From QHXQ01 sp036389395 (GTDB lineage: Bacteria > Acidobacteriota > Blastocatellia > Pyrinomonadales > Pyrinomonadaceae): a stretch of DNA of 64,000 nt. This document shows positions 42,701 to 49,994 of this stretch, piece after piece. The stretch covers positions 1-64,000 of the forward strand of contig DASVPY010000014.1 in assembly GCA_036389395.1 (NCBI GenBank), read 5' to 3'. A program made the translations under genes and the position numbers. The first letter of the stretch is position 1; every line of letters begins with the position of its first letter. The notes below the pieces were generated by a model, which was not told where the DNA came from, made no database searches, and was given only the letters and a program-made list of their open reading frames with translations.

Positions 42701-43122
42701 GCGAACTCGACGCCGACGAACTGGAAGTGGTGCGCGCCGGGCGCGGTGCGCAAGGCCGGCTCGTTGTAGCCGGGCGAGACGAGCTTCGGCATGAAGGCGG
42801 CGTAAGCAGGGCTGACGCGCTGCCCCGCGCCGGGGAGCGACGCGAGCGCCGAGGACTGGACGGTGATGTAAGTGCTGCCGGACTTGACGGGGAGCGTGAA
42901 GGGGCCCGTGTAGGTCGCGCCCGCGGCGAGGACGATGGTGTCGCCGGGCTGCGCGGCGTCGAGCGCCGCTTGCAGGTTGCCGCCCGCGGGCACGTTGACC
43001 GTGGCGGCCCGCGCCGGAGACGACGCGCCGGTCACGAACAGTAAGCAGACGGCGGCGAGGAAGAGAAAGGCTGACGGGCGCAGGCGGCAGGCGTGCTGCA
43101 CGCCCCGGCGTTGGCTGGACAT
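39775..43122 (-). CDS. Large secreted beta-helix protein with TIGR03437 C-terminus
   Basis: From the ATG at 43122 it has about 1115 residues: a signal peptide (FLFLAAVCLLFVTGASSPARA), then a right-handed parallel beta-helix (about 25-480; N-x-I-V and G-x-N repeats, DIEIRRNYIYKPPTW). A Thr-Pro linker follows, then a carbohydrate-binding-like jelly roll (about 525-700), a second Thr-Pro linker and a helical part. The Solibacter-type TIGR03437 domain comes last (RVAPLVYVSPARVGFCVPAD, EVELIVTSQEG). It is probably a surface glycan-binding, lyase or epimerase-like protein. Two GEMM-I riboswitches lie upstream. The GTG at 43137 falls in the riboswitch's 3' side, so I prefer 43122. A paralogue of its helix is at 58745. 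Confidence 0.88.
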   Translation of the reverse strand: MSSQRRGVQHACRLRPSAFLFLAAVCLLFVTGASSPARAATVNVPAGGNLQAALDAAQPGDTIVLAAGATYTGPFTLPVKSGSTYITVQSSALASLPGAGQRVSPAYAAFMPKLVSPGYNEPALRTAPGAHHFQFVGVEFAKVTPTAMVGDLLQLGDGTSAQDTLAEVPHHLTFDRCYMHGEPTTALKRGVALNSGETSIINSYLSDFKGAGQDTQAVCGWNGPGPFHLINNYLEGAGENVMFGGAPGYIAGLNPADIEIRRNYIYKPPTWRGVWTVKNLLELKRAERVVIEGNVLENCWQDGQEGFALMFSLRNDDGLVPWGTLRDVTFANNIVRHAASGLHVLNRDNNAPSLRGANITIRNNVFEDINGPAYGGRGAFLLYTSSTNLVVEHNTVFQTGFMALGYFSDFPEAGGGTVHGFTNDGFVFRNNIVWKNEYGFFGDGSGEGTTALNLYDPQGVMARNVIVCPWTPTNYPADNFFAASVSAVGFVAYGSGNYRLAPSSPYTGRATDGANPGADIDAIEAAIGGFTVTPTPTPTPTPTPTATPTPAPAPGQTGDVAWVEGRVPAGAVQSVEDDSWFWTSSPASFSGQLAHQSNLYAGLHQHYFRYAAVTLSVNTGDKLIAYVYLDPAHLPNQIMLQWFENGSWEHRAYWGANEINWGMDNTGSRRYMGALPAAGQWVRLEVPASLVNLEGKTLDGMAFTLYGGRATWDRAGKSAATQATPTPTPTPTPTPTPAPALASTALVAAAYTQAATLAAAPGASAAQANALASQIEQAYAVFQTERARVAAADQVDAALRVAFYFARAAGALAAQQLDAAVQTRLQVAAIRLAQARDLLQLNSAQPAAGDNNHAPAAVPPPVVGQALTLSQATRAPVLSPLSLGIITGDATQSPLAMTSAAAERPAPGLLPFELAGASVTIAGRVAPLVYVSPARVGFCVPADVPAGEVELIVTSQEGYVSRGTVVVAAHAAGLFTFDGSGAGAALAFGPNAMTGYGGFDVDTQLQFGADKRTRVVLFATGVSGDPALNTDVSNDVPLGGGASRANFAERVAVEARTGDGRVFQLPVEFAGATGTLAGLDQVGVVLSAQLRGAGAVQLTLIVANQRTNTVTVTVR

Positions 43123-43137
43123 GTCCCTGAACTCCAC

Positions 43138-43216
43138 TTCGGTAACCGGACGATCTCCCGCGGGAGACTCCTGGCTTTGCGAACCCGCATCGCTGCGGGG
43201 GTGCCTTTAATCGGTG
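43138..43216 (-). promoter_or_regulatory. GEMM-I (cyclic-di-GMP-I) riboswitch, promoter-distal copy
   Basis: Read on the minus strand the element has AAAGGCACC, then a 6-bp stem CCCGCA/TGCGGG capped by the GNRA loop GCGA. The hallmark CGCAAAGCCA follows, and a second helix ends GTCCGGTTACCG. This is the layout of GEMM-I aptamers: tetraloop, CGCAAAGCC core and closing GGTTACC. The base equivalent to Vc2 G20 is a G, favouring c-di-GMP over cGAMP. It ends about 15 bases before the beta-helix gene's start, so it may control translation. Confidence 0.88.
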
Positions 43217-43530
43217 GTGGCCCGGTGTGTGGTGAGACGACGCCGGACGTGTGGGCCTGACGGACTGTTGCGGCGGCAAATCGGCGGCGCTGCCCTGCGG
43301 CGCTCGACGCGCGCAAGGAGACGCCGGGGCTTTTCGGCCTGCCGGTTATGAGCTTAAGGGCTGAAACTGTGCGACGGGAGGAATGAAGGCAGAAGACTTG
43401 GCCACTCACGGATAAGGGAGAGAGCGTCGCTGAGTGGCTCTCGGGCCGGCGCGCTTTCCTATCCAGCCTCGGCGCGTGATGCGCTTAGGCGTGTGGATGA
43501 AAGAACAGCTCGCGGCCTTTTCTGATCGCC

Positions 43531-43633
43531 TTCGGCAGCCAGACAATCTCCCGGCGGCTCTTTTAAGAGTCCGCGCACGGAGACTCACGGCTTTGCGCCC
43601 CCGCCTCGCGACAGGTTTGCCCTTATCGTGTGC
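43531..43633 (-). promoter_or_regulatory. GEMM-I (cyclic-di-GMP-I) riboswitch, promoter-proximal copy
   Basis: Read on the minus strand it has AAGGGCAAACC, a stem CCTGTC/GGCGGG with GNRA loop GCGA, the core GGGCGCAAAGCCGTGAG, and a longer second helix closing at GTCTGGCTGCCG. The sequence AAGGGCAAACC is the canonical 5' strand with G at the ligand position. It lies about 315 bases upstream of the other copy on the same strand with no convincing gene between, a tandem arrangement. Confidence 0.88.
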
Positions 43634-43962
43634 AATCGTCAGGTGAATAAAAAGAGCAGCTTCGCCGCCCGGCCGCCCTGGTCGCGGCCCGACGGGCAAT
43701 TTCAATCTAGCGGTTTCCGTCGCCACTTGTCAACAGCGTTTTTCGCCGCCCTTTTTGGCGGGAAACGGGCAGATCTGGCCGCCTGCTGGGCGCGATCTTC
43801 GTCCCGCTGCTGCTCGCCGCCATCGCCGCCGGCCTCTACCGGCGCGTCCAGGATACCTCTAACTCCCTTCGCGTTCCTTCGCGGCCCTCTTAGCGGCCTT
43901 TGCGATTAAGTCCGAAAAGCTTTAACCGCAAAGGAACGCAAAGGGGTTGAGCCGCGAGGGCG
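43634..43962. other. Spacer with possible gene relic and CGCAAAGG-type hairpin
   Basis: The segment at about 43745-43860 on the plus strand can be read as a membrane-helix stretch (RLLGAIFVPLLLAAIAAGLY) without a start, possibly the relic of a lost gene. From 43864 to 43960 there is a hairpin of the tandem-repeat type (CCTTCGCG units against CGCAAAGG units) adjoining the anti-sigma gene's stop. The beta-helix gene's promoter should also lie near 43640-43720. Confidence 0.45.
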
Positions 43963-44853
43963 CTACCTGCCGGTCACTTGGAAGGTGTATTCGCCGATCT
44001 CTTCAGGCGCGCCGGCAGGGGTTTCGCCGCTCAGGCGCAACCGGTAATCGCCGCGCGGGAGGAGACGGGCGGGGACTATTAAGGAGATGGCCTTACCGGC
44101 GGGCGTGTTCTCGGCGCGGAGGCGGCGCACCGTGCGCCACTCGGAAGTGCCGAGCCTTTGTAACTCCGCTTGGTAGCTCTGGTACTCGTCCACCGGCAGC
44201 ACGAGCAGCAACTGCACCGGCGTCGCGTCGCGCGGCGGCGCGAACTGCGCGGCGGCCACGCCCCTGGTGGAGACGGGCAGGACTGTTACCAGAAAGGCGG
44301 CGCTGCCTGCCCGCCCGCTGGCGGGCAGCGAACTGTCGTTAAGCCGCGCCAACTCCCGTTCGTCTGCCTCACGCCGGGACTGTTCCTGCGCCTGCCGTCT
44401 GTTAAACCGCCAACTCTCGATCAGTTTCACCGCGCCCAGGCCGAAGGCGAGCACGAGCGCCGCCGCCAGCGGGAGGGACACGAGCGGGTTTCGCAGGCTC
44501 ACGTGGGCGGCGCGCCCCCGCCCCCCCGCGCCGCTCTGCGGCGTGCCCCCGGCGGGCGGGGCGGCGAGACGGGCGGCGCTATATTTTTTTATCGACTTAG
44601 CGACCCGCAGCTTCCGCCGCTGCCGGGGCGTGGAGAGATAGTGTGAGCGGAACCGCGCGCTGTCGGCGGGCGAGAGCGCGCCGTCCAGATAGTCGTCTAT
44701 TAAATCATCCTCCGCGATTAAGACCTTCTCCCGGTAGTCGCTGTCGGCGAGGAAAAGCTGTTCGACGCGCTCCCGCTCTTCCTCGCCCAACTCGTCGAGC
44801 AGGAAACGGCGGAGCAGCGCCTCGGTTTCATCCACTTCTCGCATCAAGTCCAC
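43963..44853 (-). CDS. Anti-sigma-factor-like membrane protein
   Basis: The 296-residue protein has a soluble N-terminal region with the acidic helices typical of acidobacterial anti-sigma proteins (EALLRRFLLDELGEEERERVEQLF, then IAEDDLIDDYLDGALSP). One membrane helix lies at about 126-145 (LPLAAALVLAFGLGAVKLI). A predicted beta-rich extracytoplasmic domain follows (VSLIVPARLLPRGDYRLRLSG). No HxxxCxxC zinc motif is present, so anti-sigma activity is inferred from layout and from the sigma gene just upstream. The start could also be the ATG three codons in. Confidence 0.75.
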   Translation of the reverse strand: MDLMREVDETEALLRRFLLDELGEEERERVEQLFLADSDYREKVLIAEDDLIDDYLDGALSPADSARFRSHYLSTPRQRRKLRVAKSIKKYSAARLAAPPAGGTPQSGAGGRGRAAHVSLRNPLVSLPLAAALVLAFGLGAVKLIESWRFNRRQAQEQSRREADERELARLNDSSLPASGRAGSAAFLVTVLPVSTRGVAAAQFAPPRDATPVQLLLVLPVDEYQSYQAELQRLGTSEWRTVRRLRAENTPAGKAISLIVPARLLPRGDYRLRLSGETPAGAPEEIGEYTFQVTGR

Positions 44854-44892
44854 TTCCCTGAACGCGCGAACCCTTCGATTATGAATATTGAC

Positions 44893-45495
44893 TCAATCCA
44901 TTTCATCGGCCTCGGGCCGTTCGAGGCAGCGCGCTATGCACTCCTCCAGCGCGGCGCGTATTCTGTGCGCCCGCACCCGCAGGGCGTTGGCGTCGAGGCC
45001 GAGCCGCCGGGCCAACTCTTTCCTGTGATCGATCTTAGCCTGCTTCTCCTCCTGATAGTAGGCTAGGATCAGCTCGCGCTTGTCCGGGCTGAGCCGCTCA
45101 AGGCACGCCAAGAGACAGTCGTACTCCCGCGCGAAATCGTCTTCCTGATCGGCCCCCGCCTCCGGGGCGGGGCCGGACGTGCCGCTCACGTCTTCCACCG
45201 GCACTTGCGCCCGCGCCTCCCGCTGGCACTCCTTGATGAGCCTGTTGACCACGCCGTAAAAATAGGCGGCGCGGTCGCCGCTGTAAGTCACCTTCAACTC
45301 ATGCACCCGGTCGGCAACCCGATTGATCGTCTCGTCGGCCAGCCCCTCCGCGTCGCTGCAACCGCGCCAAGCGAGTATCCTGATGAGGCTCCGGCGAATC
45401 TCTTCGTATTTGATCCCGGCCTGCTCGCGGTCGCGGTGGAGCCACGCGAGCAGATCGTCGAACTTCTCCTGGGTGATAACTCGCTGTCTGGGCAT
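44893..45495 (-). CDS. Sigma-70-like (ECF-type) RNA polymerase sigma factor
   Basis: The 200-residue protein has a region 2-like part (LIRILAWRGCSDAEGLADETINRVADRV, then YFYGVVNRLIKE). The region 4-like helix-turn-helix is at the C-terminus (LERLSPDKRELILAYYQEEK, then ELARRLGLDANALRVRAHRIRAAL). This is the form of the ECF-like sigma factors that sit with CHAT-TPR or anti-sigma genes in Acidobacteria. The 40-base gap to the anti-sigma-like gene and the shared strand suggest one transcript. Confidence 0.85.
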   Translation of the reverse strand: MPRQRVITQEKFDDLLAWLHRDREQAGIKYEEIRRSLIRILAWRGCSDAEGLADETINRVADRVHELKVTYSGDRAAYFYGVVNRLIKECQREARAQVPVEDVSGTSGPAPEAGADQEDDFAREYDCLLACLERLSPDKRELILAYYQEEKQAKIDHRKELARRLGLDANALRVRAHRIRAALEECIARCLERPEADEMD

Positions 45496-45546
45496 TTAAT
45501 CGTACGAGCGACTGAACTCCCCTGGCGTGCGCCGCGCCGCGGGCGG

Positions 45547-48500
45547 CTAACGTAGCGCGTGCGCGCGGCACCACCGCTTGAAAACCAGGAGGCCGGCCGT
45601 GATTAGCAGGGGCGGCAGCAAGAGGGCCGCGCCCGCCGGCAGCCGGGCGCTGCGGCCGACTTTGATCGGCTCCCGGTACTCGCCTTGCAGGACGAAGCCG
45701 GCCCAGAAGTAGGGCGCGTGCCAGCGTCTCTGCCGCCTGAGCGCCTCCTTGGCCGACCGCAGCGCCGCGGCCGGGGGCAGCCCGTCCTGCAACATCGCTT
45801 TGTAAAATAAGCCCATCAACTCGGCCGTCGCCCTGTCATCAACCTTCCACAGGCTGGACACCACGCTCCTCGCCCCCGCGTACATGAAGCCCCGCGTCAG
45901 CCCGATCAGCCCTTCGCCTTTGACATCTTTACCCAGCGCCGTGTCGCACGCGCTCAGGACGACCAGGTCGGCCGACAGGCTCAGGTTGTAAATGTCGTGG
46001 AGTTGCAGGAAGCCGTTCACCCGCCCGCCCGCCGGGTCTACCATCGAGAGGACGATGCCGGACAACTCCGGGTGCTCGCTGTCGATCAGGCCGTGGGTGG
46101 CGAAGTGTACGATCCGGAATTGCCCAACCTGCGTGCTCATCGCGGTCTCCCGGCTGGCGGCGAAAGCTTTGGCCGCCCACGCCGTCCCGGCCGGGGCGGC
46201 CGCCACGATGGCGTCTGCCTCTTCCGACGAGTGCAGCAGCCGCGCGAGGCCCGAAGCGCCGGAGCGGGCGGCCACGGCCCGCACGGCTAGTTGCTCGAAC
46301 TCGACGTCGGCCGCAGCCGGTGCGCCCGCGGCCGGGGCCGGCCGCGACTGCACCCGCTGGTCGTCGCTGCTGAAGACGGGGTCGGCCAGCACGGCGATGA
46401 GTTGCCCCGCCGGAGCCGACCGCGGCCGCTCCCGGCGGATGGCGGCCAGCGTCGAGACCGACGGCAGCGCAACTATCTCGTGCCGCGAGACCAGCAGCGG
46501 CAGTTCATCGTCCGGCGCATCGGGCCGCGCCGCCGCCGCGGGCACGGGCAGGGCGTCGAAGGGGAGGTACTGCAAGACGCCTTCGGCGACGACTACCAGC
46601 CTCCTGTCGCCGAGTTGTTCGGCCACGGGGCCGAGCAGGGTGCGGCTCAAGGCGAGCGCCTTCTCCTGATAGAGGCGATCCGCCGCCGCCACGCGGGCCT
46701 CGTATTCGCCGCCGCCCTGCCCCGCGACCGGCTGCCGCGCCGTCAGTAGATCGTAGACCTCGCGCGCGCGCGCTTCGAGCGTCGCGCGCGGCGGCAGTTC
46801 GTAGCTGCTCAACGAGTCCGCCGTCACGGCCCAGAGGTAACTCCGCTGCTCGCCGAGCGAGTATTCGAGTAGGAGCGTGTGCCCGTCACGCAGCTCGGCC
46901 TGAATCTCGTCCAGGTTCAGCGGCTCGGGCCGGACGAGCGTCGCGTAACGCGGGTTCTGTTGTCTGAGCCGCCCTTGGATCGCCTCGTACTCGGCCCGCA
47001 ACTGCTCAAGCCCGCGCCCGACTTCGTCGGTCTCGGCCTGCGCCGCCCCGCCGGCCGACAGTTCCACCTGGTATTGTGCCTGGGCCTTGAGCAGTTGCTG
47101 CAACTCGCGCTCGCGTTGCAGGACGGCCGGGTCCACCCCCTGGCGGATGTCGGCGCGCGCCTCGGCCAGAGTTTCAAGCATGGCGCGGGCGCGCGCGCGC
47201 TCGCCCGCCCGCAGGGCGGCGGCGGCGAAGCCCCGGCCGGGCCGGGCCCGCTCCTGCTGCATCAACAGGTCAATGTACAGCTCGTAGTGGCGGTGGACGC
47301 CGGCGAAGTAGGAGGAGCGGAAGTCCGGGCTGGCGACGTTGGCGCGGAGCGTCTCGATGATTTTAATGGACTGCTCGATGCGGGCCAGCGCCTCTTCGAC
47401 CGCGCCGCAGTCGCGCGCCGCGCGCGCTGTGTTGTACAGCGTGGCGAGTTCGACGCCCCACTCCCCGGCGCGCTGGCCGGGCGCGAGCGCCCGCGTGTAG
47501 AAGGCGAGCGCCTTGCGCTTGTCGCCGCGCGCGAAGAAGAAGTCGCCGACGTTGTTCAGCGTGAGGGCGCGGCCCCGCCGGTCGCCGACGGCGGCGTAGA
47601 AGCGCAGAAGCTTGGCGTACTGGGCGAGCGTCTTGCCCCTGTCGCCGCGCGCGGCGTAGATCGCGGCGACCTCGTTTAAGGCGTAAGCCTCCATGCGCCG
47701 CTTCCTCGCGGCGCGGCTCAGGCTGACGCACCGGCTGTAGTACGCGAGCGCCTGCCGGCTATCGCCCGTCGCGCGGTAGACGCCGGCGATCTGGTAAACG
47801 ATGACCGGCTCCAGGTCGAGACTCCCGTTGGCCCGCGAGAGGCTCAGCGCCCGCCCGTAGTGCTCAAGGGCCAACTCGTACTCGTTCAGATTCTCGTAGG
47901 CCTGCCCCACGCCGTTCAGCGTCACGGCCTCACTCTGGCGGTCGCCGATAGCGCGAAATATCGCCATCGCTTCGCGGTGAAGATTAATCGCCGCCTCCTC
48001 GTCCCGCGCCAGCGAGTGTGTTATCCCCAACGCCGTGAGCGCGAGCGCCTCGCCCATGCGGTCGCCGACCGCACGGTAGAGCGCGAGCGCCTGGTTAAAC
48101 TGGGCCAGGGCCTTCGCCCGGTCGCCGACGGTGTTGGACAGGTAGCCGACGAAGAGTCGGCCCCGCCCCTCGCCCGCCCGGTCGCCGACTTCCGCGAAGC
48201 CCGCCAGCGCGGCTTCGAAGCTCTGGGAAGTTTTGACCAGATCGCCCTTCGAGTAGTAGACCTCGCCCATGCTGCTGAGCGCCTCGGCGTGCGCGCGCCT
48301 GGCGGGCGCGGACTGCTCGGCCGCGGCGTGGCGGCTGTAATAGTCGAGCGCCTGCTCGACGTAACCCGCCGCCCGGTTGTTGTCTCCGAGATACGAGTAG
48401 AGGCGGCCGGCTTGGGCGCGCGCCGCGGCTTCCCCCGGCGCGTCGCCGGCGCGCCGGCTCTCGGCCGCCGCCGCCCGGTAGAGGTCTAGCGCCTGCCGGT

Positions 48501-49170
48501 ATTCGCCCAAGGTGAAGTGGACGGCGGCCGCCTCCATTAACGCGCCGGCGGCGGCCCCTAAGTCGCCCGCGCCCCGCCACGTCTGCCCGGCCGCCCTGTA
48601 CTGCTCGGCGGCCTTGCGGAGCGGAGCTTGCTCCCACCGCGCGCGCAGCAGGCCGGCGGCGGCGACGACCGAGAGGGCCGAGGCCTCTTGCGCGTCGCGC
48701 GCGGTCGCGGCCCGGACGGGCCGGACGTTCAGTTCTAATCGTCCACCCCGCCCGCCCTGTTCGAGCGAGCGCACCTCCAAGCGATACGTGCCGGCCGCTT
48801 CGGCGACTAAGGCCAGTTCCGGCGTCTCGTAACGGCGGCTCGCGTATTCCAGCACCTTCTGCCCCGCGGGCTCGTAGAGCGCCAGCGACAGGTTCAGGTC
48901 GCCCTTGTTGACCGAGAGGTGTAGGTACTGCCCCCTGACCAGGCCGACGTTAAAGACTTGTGTGTCGCCACCCGGCAACGCCAGGGCGGTTGCCGCGCCG
49001 GGCGTGAGGTCGGACGGGGCTTCAGGGCCGTGCGGCTGCCACGGCGCGCTGCGTGTGGGCGGCGGCCCCAGGCACAGAGACGCGAGCAGGAGGATTTGAC
49101 CGATGTGGAGCAGGCGCGGGCGGCGTGGGGGCCTCTTCCTATGAAAGGCCTGCTTGGTAGGGATGAGCAT
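45547..49170 (-). CDS. Large TPR-CHAT protein (caspase-like protease)
   Basis: The 1207-residue protein has a signal or anchor segment (LLHIGQILLLASLCLG) and a beta domain (about 55-150). About a dozen TPR repeats span 190-620 (GEYRQALDLYRAAAAESRRAGD, GDRRGRALTLNNVGDFFFARGDK), followed by a coiled region. The C-terminal CHAT domain (about 860-1170) has catalytic His in FRIVHFATHGLIDSEHPE and Cys in LVVLSACDTALGK. A final membrane helix (LLLPPLLITAGLLVF) ends it. CHAT proteins are caspase-like peptidases, and this TPR-CHAT type is common in Acidobacteria and cyanobacteria. It lies upstream of the sigma and anti-sigma genes with a 50-base gap. Confidence 0.9.
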   Translation of the reverse strand: MLIPTKQAFHRKRPPRRPRLLHIGQILLLASLCLGPPPTRSAPWQPHGPEAPSDLTPGAATALALPGGDTQVFNVGLVRGQYLHLSVNKGDLNLSLALYEPAGQKVLEYASRRYETPELALVAEAAGTYRLEVRSLEQGGRGGRLELNVRPVRAATARDAQEASALSVVAAAGLLRARWEQAPLRKAAEQYRAAGQTWRGAGDLGAAAGALMEAAAVHFTLGEYRQALDLYRAAAAESRRAGDAPGEAAARAQAGRLYSYLGDNNRAAGYVEQALDYYSRHAAAEQSAPARRAHAEALSSMGEVYYSKGDLVKTSQSFEAALAGFAEVGDRAGEGRGRLFVGYLSNTVGDRAKALAQFNQALALYRAVGDRMGEALALTALGITHSLARDEEAAINLHREAMAIFRAIGDRQSEAVTLNGVGQAYENLNEYELALEHYGRALSLSRANGSLDLEPVIVYQIAGVYRATGDSRQALAYYSRCVSLSRAARKRRMEAYALNEVAAIYAARGDRGKTLAQYAKLLRFYAAVGDRRGRALTLNNVGDFFFARGDKRKALAFYTRALAPGQRAGEWGVELATLYNTARAARDCGAVEEALARIEQSIKIIETLRANVASPDFRSSYFAGVHRHYELYIDLLMQQERARPGRGFAAAALRAGERARARAMLETLAEARADIRQGVDPAVLQRERELQQLLKAQAQYQVELSAGGAAQAETDEVGRGLEQLRAEYEAIQGRLRQQNPRYATLVRPEPLNLDEIQAELRDGHTLLLEYSLGEQRSYLWAVTADSLSSYELPPRATLEARAREVYDLLTARQPVAGQGGGEYEARVAAADRLYQEKALALSRTLLGPVAEQLGDRRLVVVAEGVLQYLPFDALPVPAAAARPDAPDDELPLLVSRHEIVALPSVSTLAAIRRERPRSAPAGQLIAVLADPVFSSDDQRVQSRPAPAAGAPAAADVEFEQLAVRAVAARSGASGLARLLHSSEEADAIVAAAPAGTAWAAKAFAASRETAMSTQVGQFRIVHFATHGLIDSEHPELSGIVLSMVDPAGGRVNGFLQLHDIYNLSLSADLVVLSACDTALGKDVKGEGLIGLTRGFMYAGARSVVSSLWKVDDRATAELMGLFYKAMLQDGLPPAAALRSAKEALRRQRRWHAPYFWAGFVLQGEYREPIKVGRSARLPAGAALLLPPLLITAGLLVFKRWCRAHALR

Positions 49171-49461
49171 GCGCAGCCTTCACGCAGAGTCCTGCGTACG
49201 GTGACACGGCCGGAAGCGAGATAAGGACTGAACTGTCCCTGTGGTCATTCACCGCAGGAGCCACTTCTGTGCAGTCAGCGATTATTTAACACGTATGGGT
49301 AGGTGATTCAATGGCGGGCGGGTGCGGGCGGGCGGGCGGCCGCTGACTGCGCGCCGGGCGCAGAAATTAACGGGTAGCCGCGGCGGGCCACCCGTTAAGG
49401 GTGAGGACAAAAATTTTCGGGGCGGGAGAGAGTTGCGGCGGGTGGTGCGGCGGCGTGGCGC

Positions 49462-49662
49462 TCAGGAGCCGTCCCGCGGCCTGTCCTGGGGGCCCGCGCC
49501 GCCGTCCTTCTTTTTACCGCCCTCCCTCGTGTCCACTATGGTGCTGAACCTGGTGTCCTCCTCCTTAGCTTGCGGCTTCGGGGGCTTGGTCACTTTCGAG
49601 CTGGCGGCTTTGCCCGCCCCCTGCCCAGTCCTCGCCTGCTTGTCGTCTTTACCGGCTGACAT
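49462..49662 (-). CDS. Small disordered Lys/Gly-rich protein
   Basis: The 66-residue protein starts MSAGKDDKQARTGQGAGKAA, is rich in Lys, Gly, Asp and Ser, and contains TRFSTIVDTREGGKKKDGG. AAAGGAGG lies 8 bases before the ATG, a strong site, so translation is likely. No hydrophobic core is seen and it is probably unfolded. It is divergent from the operon at 49995. The 290 bases between it and the CHAT-TPR gene hold nothing that I recognise. Confidence 0.65.
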   Translation of the reverse strand: MSAGKDDKQARTGQGAGKAASSKVTKPPKPQAKEEDTRFSTIVDTREGGKKKDGGAGPQDRPRDGS

Positions 49663-49994
49663 CCTCAGTCCTCCTTTCGCGTCGCGGCCGAGCGCTGGAC
49701 TCGTCCGACGCCTGGGGTTTAAGTCGGCGCGGCCTGTGCGGGAGCTTCAGGCGCGCGCGTCTGCGTCCACCTCTGACGCCCGGCGGGCAAATTTTCCCGT
49801 CGCCCGATTATGTTTTTGCTTCCGAAACATTACACCGACGAGTCCCGCACCTGCGGGCGGCGCGCGCCTGTGCGCCGCCGTGTAACGTTTCTCCGCTATT
49901 GTCATATTCGGCGACCTCCCCCTATGGGGGTGCGGCCATTTTTATTTCAAGTCCGGTGTGAAGCGTGAGGCGCGCCGCTCTTACGAGGTAGCCG
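49663..49994. other. Divergent promoter region
   Basis: This 332-base gap separates the divergent small protein gene and the five-gene operon. It contains an AT-richer patch (about 49800-49835), a palindromic GC stretch (GGCGGCGCGCGCCTG and inverse near 49855-49880), and another AT patch at 49895-49915. Promoters for both directions should be here but I could not assign boxes. Confidence 0.45.

Noticed and set aside
43310..43400. Possible third GEMM-type element between the two riboswitches
   Set aside because: It lacks the CGCAAAGCC core and the GNRA-capped stem.
43032..43726. Two overlapping minus-strand ORFs upstream of the beta-helix gene
   Set aside because: Both overlap the GEMM-I riboswitch elements, whose RNA structure explains the sequence better; composition is not protein-like.
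43745..43860. Membrane-helix reading frame on the plus strand (RLLGAIFVPLLLAAIAAGLY)
   Set aside because: No start codon, no ribosome binding site and only one helix; kept only as a possible relic in the spacer entry.
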